This document shows positions 5,927-11,265 of a DNA stretch of 11,265 nucleotides, piece by piece. This DNA comes from Candidatus Nanohalarchaeota archaeon (GTDB lineage Archaea > EX4484-52 > B79-G9), in the NCBI GenBank assembly GCA_030594795.1, contig JAUVEK010000034.1:1-11265 (forward strand), given 5' to 3'. Position numbers and translations under genes: made by a program. The number at the start of each line of letters is the position of its first letter. Positions within the stretch are counted from its first letter, which is position 1. Below the pieces are notes generated by a model that was given only the letters and a program-made list of their open reading frames with translations, was not told the DNA's origin and searched no databases.

Positions 5927-7276
5927 TTAAAACGCCTCTAATTGTTCCCTATACAACTCGATACAATAATAAATTGCTTGCTTTATATCACCCTCTTTTG
6001 TTCCTCTTATATATGCGTAGTATTTCTCCTTCATATCATTATAAAATATTATTGGAAAATATCCATGCTTGATTAATATAAAGTTAAATAGCAATCGAGC
6101 AACTCTTCCGTTACCATCGTCAAAAGGATGAATATAAACAAACTGATTATGAACCACCAAAGCAAGTACTAATGGATGGAGTGTATTGTTGTTTTTATTA
6201 TACCAATCGATCAATAACCTAACTCTTTCATCGACAAATTCAGCGGGGGTGGTATTATCAATAAGAATTCCCGAATCATTAATCACACAATTGTCCTCTG
6301 TTTTATATTTACCTGCAGATTCCCCTATACCTTGTTGAGTAGCTAAGTTAAGCTTTTTTATGAATTCAACAGTAAGTTCGTTTGACGTATCAAAGATATT
6401 ATCCAATGCCGTTCTTGAATTTGTAGTTTCTAATATTGCTTTTTTATCTTTTTTAACAATCTCATTCCCTATAGTAAGAATATTTCTTACATCCTGCATA
6501 GTAAGAATGTTTCCTTCTATTTTATCCGTGTTGTAAATATATTTTATTTTCCAATCGGTTATTCTTTTTTCTATCTCAAAAATATTTGAAAATTCTTTTT
6601 TCTTTTCCTTTGTCAGTATGTCTATTACCGCAATGTGTGGGGTGTCAGTCTCTTTCAATTTACTTAAGATAAAATCTTTCCCATCCAAATAATATTTGAT
6701 ATTGAGTTCTGATAATTCTTTAGACTGGTCATCAGAAAGATGTTCTTTTTTCGCTGTAGTCCCTGAAAAATATTTTATTATATTGTGTCTATATTCTTCC
6801 TCATCAAATTCTAAAGTAATATCAAAAAAATCTAATAACTTTTTTGTTGGCTCTTCCCATGACCGAATAAGATAAATGATACTATTTCCTTCACGAATAG
6901 AGTATATTAACCTCGTCTTGTTTGCAATGTCTTTAATTACTTTTAAATTATGATATGGCAGTTCGTGCGCTTTTAATGTTGGTCTAACACTAAACCTTTG
7001 TAATATATTCTTTGCATGATTCGTAAATAATAATTCCGCATCCTGGTTGAAAATACCGGTAATTGCTTCTATGATTTTAACTTTTGCGTTCATTTTATTT
7101 ATCGAATAAACGCCTACACCATCTTTTATAATGTAATTCAAATCATGTAATTTTCTTAAATACGGATGAACTCCATTTTGAAACTTTAGATTCAGCAAAC
7201 CAGCTAATTCTTCAGAAGTATAACTTTCTTTACTACCTAAACACATTTTTATTAATAATTTTATTTCTTTATTCAT
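5927..7276 (-). CDS. Fic domain AMP-transferase with N-terminal winged helix, class II
   Basis: Fic enzymes usually transfer AMP from ATP to a hydroxyl on a target protein. The core is clear: HPFDDGNGR at residues 383-391 holds the catalytic His383, the Asp/Asn ligands and the phosphate-binding Arg391. TDKIEGN at 250-256 is the (S/T)xxxE(G/N) inhibitory motif with Glu254. Lying before the core, it makes this a class II Fic that restrains itself. Residues 1-60 look like a winged-helix DNA-binding domain (YTSEELAGLLNL, then a basic helix). Residues 60-240 form an uncharacterised middle region; part of it may be a second helix-turn-helix-like or nucleotidyltransferase-like segment, but I see no clear motif. 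The length (449) exceeds the 330-380 of many Fic proteins because of this middle part. A TATA element at 7301-7309 supports a leaderless start. The gene is much more AT-rich than mutS or srp54, consistent with transfer. Its target is unknown; a regulatory or defence role is plausible. Confidence 0.92.
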   Translation of the reverse strand: MNKEIKLLIKMCLGSKESYTSEELAGLLNLKFQNGVHPYLRKLHDLNYIIKDGVGVYSINKMNAKVKIIEAITGIFNQDAELLFTNHAKNILQRFSVRPTLKAHELPYHNLKVIKDIANKTRLIYSIREGNSIIYLIRSWEEPTKKLLDFFDITLEFDEEEYRHNIIKYFSGTTAKKEHLSDDQSKELSELNIKYYLDGKDFILSKLKETDTPHIAVIDILTKEKKKEFSNIFEIEKRITDWKIKYIYNTDKIEGNILTMQDVRNILTIGNEIVKKDKKAILETTNSRTALDNIFDTSNELTVEFIKKLNLATQQGIGESAGKYKTEDNCVINDSGILIDNTTPAEFVDERVRLLIDWYNKNNNTLHPLVLALVVHNQFVYIHPFDDGNGRVARLLFNFILIKHGYFPIIFYNDMKEKYYAYIRGTKEGDIKQAIYYCIELYREQLEAF

Positions 7277-7300
7277 AATACAGTTATATTTAACATTAAC

Positions 7301-7309
7301 TTTATAAAT
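7301..7309 (-). promoter_or_regulatory. TATA box of the Fic gene
   Basis: ATTTATAAA is centred about 29 bp before the Fic ATG at 7276 and there is no Shine-Dalgarno sequence, so the transcript should have almost no leader. Confidence 0.6.
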
Positions 7310-7395
7310 GTAAGTGTATGTTTTTGAATATATTGATAAATTTAATAATAATTAAATTTAAATGTTTTAACAAATTAATAAAAATAATTATTCTC

Positions 7396-7460
7396 GTCCG
7401 GCTTTGCTCCTAAAGTTCATCCTGCTCCTAAAGCAGGGTATTTTGGGAGCAAAGCCGGTC
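7396..7460 (-). terminator. Nested hairpin after the methyltransferase, sharing the GCTCCTAAAG repeat
   Basis: CCGGCTTTGCTCC at 7398-7410 and GGAGCAAAGCCGG at 7446-7458 are a perfect 13-bp inverted repeat. The stem can extend to about 19 bp with G-U pairs (to 7416/7440). Inside it, CCTGCT/AGCAGG at 7421-7437 forms a second 6-bp hairpin, giving a stem within a stem. It begins right at the methyltransferase stop (7460-7462), and on that transcript it is followed by a U-rich run at 7376-7392, so it can end or protect the message. Its left arm carries the TTGCTCCTAAAGT also present at 5557-5569, and the inner hairpin carries the core again, so it may be a repeat family member put to use as a terminator. 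Confidence 0.6.
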
Positions 7461-8299
7461 TATGCCTGTGTCCTAAGAAGCCCGGGCATTGAACTCAGTT
7501 TGAGCTGGTCTTTAATTCCCAGCCTTTTGAGTGTCAGGTCAAGATATTCTCTTTCTTTTTCAATGCCGATATACTTTCTTTTGAGGAGACCGGCAACTAA
7601 GCCGGTGGTCCCGGAGCCATTGAAAGGGTCTAAAACAACGTCTTCTTTAGTGGTGCTTGATGCTATGATTCTTTTCAGGAGTTCAACCGGCTTCTGGGTT
7701 GGATGCTTCCCGCTGGTTTTCTCGCGCAATGGCGTGAGGGGTATTGTCCATACACTCCTCATCTGCTTCCCGTTCCTGTTGATCAGGTCAGAGCTCCAGT
7801 TTTTCATGAGGCTGTAATTGAATTTATGCCTTGCTTTTTTGCTTTTTTTTGCCCATAAAACAGTTTCGTGGCTGTGCGCAAAATATCTGCACGATAAATT
7901 AGGGCTGCCATTCGGCTTAAACCATGTTATTTCATTCATGATTTGGAACTTCAGGGCCTGGAGCGCAAAACCCACCTGATAGATGCTGTGCATTGTTCCT
8001 GAAATCCATATGGTGCCGTTTGGCTTTAAAACGCGCCTGCATTCCTCAAGCCATTTTACAGTAAAATTAAAATCAGTCATCAGGCCGTGCGATTTATCCC
8101 AGTGCGCCTTGTTTACGGAAACCATTTTTCCTGCTTTGCATGTGATTCCACCGTTGGATAGATTGTAGGGAGGATCTGCAAAGATCATGTCAACAGACTC
8201 TTCTTTTAATGACGGGAGCACAGCGAGGCAGTCATCAAGATAAAGACTTACATCTTCATTATGAAAATACGGCTTAAATGTTAAATAATCAGCATCCAT
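7460..8299 (-). CDS. DNA adenine-N6 (or cytosine-N4) methyltransferase, beta class, DpnA/HinfI-like
   Basis: The enzyme transfers methyl from S-adenosylmethionine to an exocyclic amino group in DNA. The catalytic DPPY is at residues 42-45, followed by LSNGG and a VSV.K..WD block. Then come KPNGTIWISGT (92-102) and NLSCRYFAHSHETVLWA (134-150), with KHPTQKP (198-204) and the SAM-binding LDPFNGSGTT (223-232) at the end. That order (IV, then X and I) defines the beta class. At 279 residues it is about family size. From memory the blocks are closest to DpnA of S. pneumoniae and related second methyltransferases of GATC systems, and next to HinfI (GANTC). This makes N6-adenine in GATC the leading guess, not a certainty. 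It lies 88 bp after the DpnI-like gene on the same strand with its own promoter full of GATC sites. The ATG at 8297-8299 has no Shine-Dalgarno sequence and a TATA box about 29 bp before it. A solitary regulatory methyltransferase is the alternative role. Confidence 0.93.
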   Translation of the reverse strand: MDADYLTFKPYFHNEDVSLYLDDCLAVLPSLKEESVDMIFADPPYNLSNGGITCKAGKMVSVNKAHWDKSHGLMTDFNFTVKWLEECRRVLKPNGTIWISGTMHSIYQVGFALQALKFQIMNEITWFKPNGSPNLSCRYFAHSHETVLWAKKSKKARHKFNYSLMKNWSSDLINRNGKQMRSVWTIPLTPLREKTSGKHPTQKPVELLKRIIASSTTKEDVVLDPFNGSGTTGLVAGLLKRKYIGIEKEREYLDLTLKRLGIKDQLKLSSMPGLLRTQA

Positions 8300-8300
8300 C

Positions 8301-8358
8301 GATCGATCGGATCGATCTTAAAACTTTATATAATGGATCATCAAAAGAAAAAAAGATC
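8301..8358. promoter_or_regulatory. GATC cluster across the methyltransferase promoter
   Basis: GATC occurs at 8301, 8305, 8310, 8314, 8336 and 8355: six sites in 58 bp. The first four are packed into 17 bp between the TATA box and the ATG, overlapping the expected transcription start. The fifth touches the upstream side of the TATA box, where TFB binds. The first four read as two GATCGATC units separated by one G. This is far denser than chance in AT-rich DNA. It suggests an operator read by the methyltransferase or the DpnI-like protein. Confidence 0.7.
8324..8333 (-). promoter_or_regulatory. TATA box of the methyltransferase gene
   Basis: TTATATAAAG on the minus strand is centred about 29 bp before the methyltransferase ATG. 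It is one of the best TATA matches in the window and predicts initiation near 8300-8303, within the GATC cluster. Confidence 0.65.
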
Positions 8359-8369
8359 ACAATCATTGT
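8343..8369 (-). terminator. Probable T-rich terminator of the DpnI-like gene
   Basis: On the minus strand a small imperfect palindrome (ACAATGATTGT, 8359-8369) is followed by a run of seven T, one C and four T (8343-8354), about 20-45 bp after the DpnI-like stop. Archaeal termination needs mainly a T-rich tract. This, with the separate promoter after it, suggests that nuclease and methyltransferase are transcribed independently. Confidence 0.45.
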
Positions 8370-8387
8370 CGATTTTTTTGAGAATCA

Positions 8388-9167
8388 TTATTCTTTCAGA
8401 AGCTTATATCTGCCGGGTGTTGTGAACTCTATTATCCCGTTGTCTCGCAGATACTGCAACTGCTGCCTGATTTTAGCTTCAACATGGCGATTGTCAGGAT
8501 GCAGTTCACACAGGTATTCCTTATTTTTATACAAATCCTGAATATTGAAATCTTCTTTACTCAACTCCTCGATGATTTTCAATACATCGGCCATCCATCC
8601 TCTCAGATGCGGCTTCTTTTTATTCAGAAAGTTCATTCTCTCCCATATCTTGTGAACCTTTGATTTTTCGATCATTTTTTCATTTTTAATTATAGTAATT
8701 TTTCCATCTTCGGGAATCCTATCCAACAAAATATTGCAACCAGTCCATCCCGCCCTTCTTGCGGTTGGAGACAATGGATTTCTCTTCTCGATTATTGATT
8801 GGGAAATAAAGAATTTCGGCACCATCAACATTTTTTTGACAAGCCAATCATCTTTTGAGTAGCGCATCAAAAACAAATTGGGTGTCGAATTAGAATTTAT
8901 GAAACGAATCATTGTATTGAACTCGCCATCGACGATTTTTCTTCCCAATTTTTTACCAGAGCATTTTAGTTGAAATTCATTTTTGCACATTCCACAAACA
9001 AAGTCTGAAACTTTTGTATTGTCTGGAAGTTTATCGATCCTGTCATTCAGGCAGGAAGGGCAATACATCTCTGAGGAACACCATGCTTCAGACAAAACTC
9101 TTGCTATTTGTGAATTACTTTTGTAATGAGTAAACACATCCTCTCTGTATAAAGACAAATCCATCAT
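8388..9167 (-). CDS. dpnC: DpnI-family methyl-directed restriction endonuclease
   Basis: DpnI cuts GATC only when the adenine is N6-methylated. This 259-residue protein (DpnI is 254) matches it along its length from memory. YKSNSQ is at 15-20. Paired YCPSC and FVCGMC (Cys36, 39, 58, 61) match the DpnI zinc site. The nuclease motif is D55...Q66-L-K68, and PLSPTARRAGWTGCNI lies at 131-146. RGW (189-191) opens the C-terminal winged helix, which carries IRQQLQYLRDNGIIEF (233-248); in DpnI this domain also reads methylated GATC. The one striking change is Gln66 where DpnI has the catalytic Glu64. QxK is active in Mrr-type nucleases, so activity may survive. Either ATG at 9165 or 9162 could be used; TTATAG near 9186-9192 suits the second. 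Downstream is a methyltransferase that could produce the very substrate this enzyme cuts. It may act as defence against methylated foreign DNA or as part of a self-regulated pair. Confidence 0.94.
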   Translation of the reverse strand: MMDLSLYREDVFTHYKSNSQIARVLSEAWCSSEMYCPSCLNDRIDKLPDNTKVSDFVCGMCKNEFQLKCSGKKLGRKIVDGEFNTMIRFINSNSTPNLFLMRYSKDDWLVKKMLMVPKFFISQSIIEKRNPLSPTARRAGWTGCNILLDRIPEDGKITIIKNEKMIEKSKVHKIWERMNFLNKKKPHLRGWMADVLKIIEELSKEDFNIQDLYKNKEYLCELHPDNRHVEAKIRQQLQYLRDNGIIEFTTPGRYKLLKE

Positions 9168-9222
9168 AAATATATCTTAAAGAACCTATAACCAATATGG
9201 CACTTTCCACGAACAAATGATA

Positions 9223-9280
9223 CCTTAATATGTCTTAATATGTCTTAATCCCTATATCCTAATTATATCCTAATCATATC
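9223..9280. repeat. Helically spaced TCYTAAT repeats upstream of the DpnI-like gene
   Basis: CTTAATATGT occurs twice in tandem (9224-9233, 9234-9243) with a third partial copy at 9244-9249. ATATCCTAATY then occurs twice (9254-9264, 9265-9275), followed by ATATC. The shared core YCYTAAT starts at 9223, 9233, 9243, 9257 and 9268, steps of 10, 10, 14 and 11 bp, so most copies fall on one face of the helix. The array lies 56-113 bp before the nuclease start and overlaps the last codons of the gene at 9270. It is suited to cooperative binding of a regulator. Confidence 0.55.
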
Positions 9281-9677
9281 GGGGGTAATGCTGCCACTCG
9301 CAAACTTCTCTTTTTGCTTTGCCATTATACCATATTTCAAATCTTAAGGGTTTGGTTAATGGGTTTGATGCGCCCTGTGACAATTCAAATATGCAAACGT
9401 CTTCGTCGTTCTTTGATAGGTCTCCTATGATAATTTCCGGGTTGATGAAGAGTTCTTTGTCAAGGGCAAGGCATTTTACGTTTTTTAAGTCTTCATTTGC
9501 GCCAATGAATACATTGGCAGACTCATTTTCGCATCTGGAATAGATGCGCGCCGGAGCTTCTCCAAAATTAAGTACAAATGCTTTTATAAAAAATGCCAGG
9601 ATTAAGATTGTAAATACTATACAGAGGCCGGCTATTGCATAGTTTCTTACTTTTGCGCTTTGATTTTCTGATTCCAT
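9270..9677 (-). CDS. Small single-TM protein with four extracellular cysteines
   Basis: I do not recognise this 135-residue protein. A polar N-terminus with basic residues (K9, R11) precedes one hydrophobic helix at about 14-35, so the helix is likely an uncleaved signal anchor with the rest outside the cell. The outer part has four Cys (49, 69, 95, 126) that could form two disulfides, and beta-like segments such as LRFEIWYN (111-118). Its general form, an N-terminal anchor plus a small beta domain, is common among archaeal pilin-like or cell-surface proteins, but no pilin peptidase site is evident. The ATG at 9675-9677 has a GAGG about 6 bp upstream and TTATAAA near 9707-9714, giving a leader of only a few bases. 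It is divergent from srp54, sharing a ~120 bp promoter region. Its end overlaps the repeats before the DpnI-like gene, 102 bp away, so read-through into that gene is possible. Confidence 0.7.
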   Translation of the reverse strand: MESENQSAKVRNYAIAGLCIVFTILILAFFIKAFVLNFGEAPARIYSRCENESANVFIGANEDLKNVKCLALDKELFINPEIIIGDLSKNDEDVCIFELSQGASNPLTKPLRFEIWYNGKAKREVCEWQHYPRYD

Positions 9678-9706
9678 ATTGCCTCTGGTTTAGTTTGGAT
9701 TTAATC

Positions 9707-9714
9707 TTTATAAC
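9707..9714 (-). promoter_or_regulatory. TATA box of the 9270-9677 gene
   Basis: GTTATAAA is centred about 33 bp before the ATG at 9677, giving a short leader that can hold the GAGG seen upstream of the start. Confidence 0.5.
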
Positions 9715-9769
9715 GTTAGCCTCGTGTCCTGACATTTTAAAAGCGACCTCAAGGCAGATTCATCAAACC

Positions 9770-9778
9770 TTTTTAAAA
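9770..9778 (+). promoter_or_regulatory. TATA box that selects the srp54 start
   Basis: TTTTTAAAA is centred about 26 bp before the ATG at 9800. It supports that ATG rather than the in-frame ATG at 9635, which would put the divergent promoter inside the coding region. Confidence 0.6.
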
Positions 9779-9799
9779 TTAGCAATCAAAAGAGATTTT

Positions 9800-11119
9800 A
9801 TGTTCAACAAGATAAAGGATGCGCTTAACAAATTCGCGCGGCTTGGCGTTGCTGATAAGAATGCTGTGGATGAGCTTGTGCGCGACATCCAGCGCACGCT
9901 TATTGCATCAGATGTAGATGTCAAGCTTGTGTTTGAGCTTTCAAAAAACATTAAGGAGAAGGCGCTTGATGAGAAAATACCTGCCGGGCTTACAAGGAGA
10001 GAGCATGTTGTGGATATTGTCTATAAGGAGCTTGTGCGGTTTCTCGGCGAGAAAAAGCCGGACATCAGGCTTGCAAAGCAGAAAATACTGCTTCTTGGGT
10101 TGTACGGGTCCGGGAAAACAACCACTACAGCAAAACTTGCGAAATATTTTACAAAAAAAGGCCTGTCATGCGGGGTGATATCATGCGATGTCTGGAGGCC
10201 TGCTGCGTATGAGCAGCTAAAGCAGCTTTCAGAGGAAATAAGCATTGAAGCCTACGGGGACCCCAAGGAAAAAGATCCTGTAAAAATAGTGAAAGACGGT
10301 CTTGAAGCACTCAAGGCAAAAGAAGTAATTATTGTAGATTCAGCTGGCCGCTCAGCACTAGACAACGAGCTAAGGCAGGAACTCAAAAAAATCAATGACA
10401 TCCTTAAGCCGGATGAAAAGCTTCTTATCCTGTCCGGCGATATCGGGCAGGCTGCAGGTACCCAGGCAAAAGAATTCAATGAGCTTGTGGGCCTCAGCGG
10501 CGTCATCATAACCAAGATGGACTCAAGCGCAAAAGGAGGAGGTGCCCTTTCTGCATGCTATGCAGCAGGAGTCAAAACAAAATTCATCGGAACCGGCGAG
10601 AAACCAGATGATATTGAAATATATGATCCTGTCAAATTCGTCTCGAGGCTGCTTGGAATGGGGGACCTCGAGGGGCTTTTAGAGAAAGCAAAAGAAGTCA
10701 TGAGCCCACAAAAAGCAGAAGAACTGATGAGCGGCGAGTTCAACCTTAACACATTCTACGACCAGATAGAGAGCATGAACAAAATGGGCTCTCTCAACAA
10801 GATAATGGATATGCTGCCATTGGGTGGCGTCAAGATACCAAAGCACCTGCTAAACGAGCAGCAGGGCAAGATGGGCAAATGGAGAATAATGATGGATTCA
10901 ATGACAAAAGAGGAAAAGAAAAAACCGGAATTAATAGACTCACAGCGCATCGAAAGGATAGCAAAAGGCGCAGGTGTCCAGCCGCCGGATGTCAAGGAAC
11001 TTATGAAAAACTACAAGCAGGTCAGCAAGATGATGAAAAAATTCAAAGGCGGCAAAGCATTCAAAAGAGGGCCATTCAAGGAAATGTTCAAAAGCCTGAA
11101 AGGAAACTTTCCTGAGTGA
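9800..11119 (+). CDS. srp54: Signal recognition particle GTPase SRP54
   Basis: SRP54 binds signal sequences emerging from the ribosome and delivers the complex to the receptor FtsY at the membrane. From the ATG at 9800 it is 439 residues, normal for archaea. The N domain is residues 1-90. The GTPase shows G1 GLYGSGKTT (100-108), DVWRPAA (130-136), DSAGR (180-184, usually DTAGR), TKMD (238-241) followed by SSAKGGGAL, and GTGEKPDDI (264-272). The M domain (about 310-439) has methionine-rich helices such as MNKMGSLNKIMDMLP (326-340) that bind signal peptides, and RIAKGAGV (386-393), the SRP RNA contact. The last 30 residues are basic. The reading extends 55 codons further upstream, but that extension is unlike SRP54, overlaps the divergent gene and contains the promoter. 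It is leaderless and probably constitutive. SRP19 and 7S RNA genes are not in the window. Confidence 0.98.
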   Translation: MFNKIKDALNKFARLGVADKNAVDELVRDIQRTLIASDVDVKLVFELSKNIKEKALDEKIPAGLTRREHVVDIVYKELVRFLGEKKPDIRLAKQKILLLGLYGSGKTTTTAKLAKYFTKKGLSCGVISCDVWRPAAYEQLKQLSEEISIEAYGDPKEKDPVKIVKDGLEALKAKEVIIVDSAGRSALDNELRQELKKINDILKPDEKLLILSGDIGQAAGTQAKEFNELVGLSGVIITKMDSSAKGGGALSACYAAGVKTKFIGTGEKPDDIEIYDPVKFVSRLLGMGDLEGLLEKAKEVMSPQKAEELMSGEFNLNTFYDQIESMNKMGSLNKIMDMLPLGGVKIPKHLLNEQQGKMGKWRIMMDSMTKEEKKKPELIDSQRIERIAKGAGVQPPDVKELMKNYKQVSKMMKKFKGGKAFKRGPFKEMFKSLKGNFPE

Positions 11120-11133
11120 GTTCGACAGAAAGT

Positions 11134-11143
11134 ATTATATTTA
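11134..11143 (+). promoter_or_regulatory. TATA box of the glycosyltransferase gene
   Basis: ATTATATTTA is centred about 26 bp before the ATG at 11165, between the srp54 stop and the next gene, again the leaderless spacing. Confidence 0.55.
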
Positions 11144-11164
11144 TCAAAGATAATATATGGCTTC

Positions 11165-11265
11165 ATGGACATTTCTTTCATTGTCCCGACCTTAAACGAG
11201 GAAAAATATGTGCATGCCAGGTGACAGAAATGCCCTCATACAGGAAAAAAATATCCCGCTACAAA
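11165..11265 (+). CDS. Start of a family-2 glycosyltransferase, frame lost after 19 codons
   Basis: The first codons give MDISFIVPTLNEEKYVHA, the standard N-terminal strand and nucleotide-sugar loop of GT-A fold, family-2 glycosyltransferases (IVPTLNEE). These transfer sugars from nucleotide- or dolichol-linked donors at the membrane. A TGA at 11222-11224 then stops the frame. A neighbouring frame reads on from near 11215 to the window edge without stops (ACQVTEMPSY), so a one-base shift around 11205-11220 is possible. Either the gene is broken or the base calls near the end of the sequence are wrong. Only about 100 bp can be seen, so the substrate is unknown. The TATA box at 11134-11143 supports the start. 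Confidence 0.65.

Noticed and set aside
5857..6072. Plus-strand open frame of 71 codons
   Set aside because: Most of it is antisense to the conserved C-terminus of the Fic protein, and it has no promoter or ribosome binding site.
8278..8541. Plus-strand open frame of 87 codons across the GATC cluster
   Set aside because: It is antisense to the conserved DpnI-like C-terminus and runs through two promoters or terminators, so it is not a gene.
1..9167. A methyl-directed mismatch repair pathway linking MutS, MutL and the GATC enzymes, as with Dam and MutH in E. coli
   Set aside because: The mut genes are over 3.6 kb from the GATC genes, not in one operon, and DpnI-type nucleases cut methylated sites in both strands rather than nicking unmethylated ones. 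Proximity alone is not enough.
9223..9280. Short repeats considered as a CRISPR array
   Set aside because: Units are 10-11 bp with no 25-40 bp repeats and no unique spacers; they are better seen as an operator array or a slippage repeat.
9635..9799. Longer SRP54 reading from the ATG at 9635
   Set aside because: The extra 55 residues are unlike SRP54, overlap the divergent gene and include the promoter; the ATG at 9800 has a TATA box at the right distance.

Overview
The window looks archaeal. Most genes have an AT-rich TATA element centred about 25-29 bp before the start codon and no ribosome binding site, so most transcripts would be leaderless. The SRP54 gene is of archaeal form, an MNT nucleotidyltransferase sits beside a HEPN remnant, and the lipoprotein has an archaeal-looking SxGC lipobox. 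TAA, TAG and TGA are all used as stops. MutS and MutL of bacterial type occur in only some archaea, so a DPANN-like lineage (for example Woesearchaeota) fits, but this assignment is an inference and no rRNA is present to confirm it.

Layout. 1-434 (-) is the N-terminal part of MutL, cut by the window edge. 525-1178 (+) is an unrecognised two-TM membrane protein lying between mutL and mutS on the opposite strand. 1215-3764 (-) is a full-length MutS. 3854-4378 (-) holds a MNT-type nucleotidyltransferase followed by the broken start of its usual HEPN partner. 4379-4653 holds no intact gene but has a strong hairpin and two short open stretches. 4654-5472 (-) is a secreted lipoprotein. 5640-5801 (+) is a 53-residue two-TM protein. 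5927-7276 (-) is an AT-rich Fic AMP-transferase with its own inhibitory motif. 7460-8299 (-) is a DpnA/HinfI-like beta-class DNA methyltransferase and 8388-9164/9167 (-) is a clear DpnI homologue. 9270-9677 (-) is a one-TM protein. 9800-11119 (+) is SRP54. 11165 onward (+) is the beginning of a family-2 glycosyltransferase that loses its frame after 19 codons.

The core genes (mutL, mutS, srp54, glycosyltransferase) frame an accessory block, about 3.8-9.3 kb, rich in defence or stress genes: MNT/HEPN, Fic, and a restriction-modification-like pair. The pair is the most interesting part. DpnI enzymes cut GATC only when the adenine is methylated, so they are not expected beside a GATC methyltransferase, yet this one is next to a member of the family that contains GATC methyltransferases. 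The methyltransferase promoter carries six GATC sites in 58 bp, four of them packed between the TATA box and the start codon. This suggests that methylation state, or the DpnI-like protein itself, controls methyltransferase expression. The DpnI homologue has Gln where DpnI has its catalytic Glu. Palindromic repeats with the core GCTCCTAAAG lie on both sides of the small membrane protein and Fic genes.
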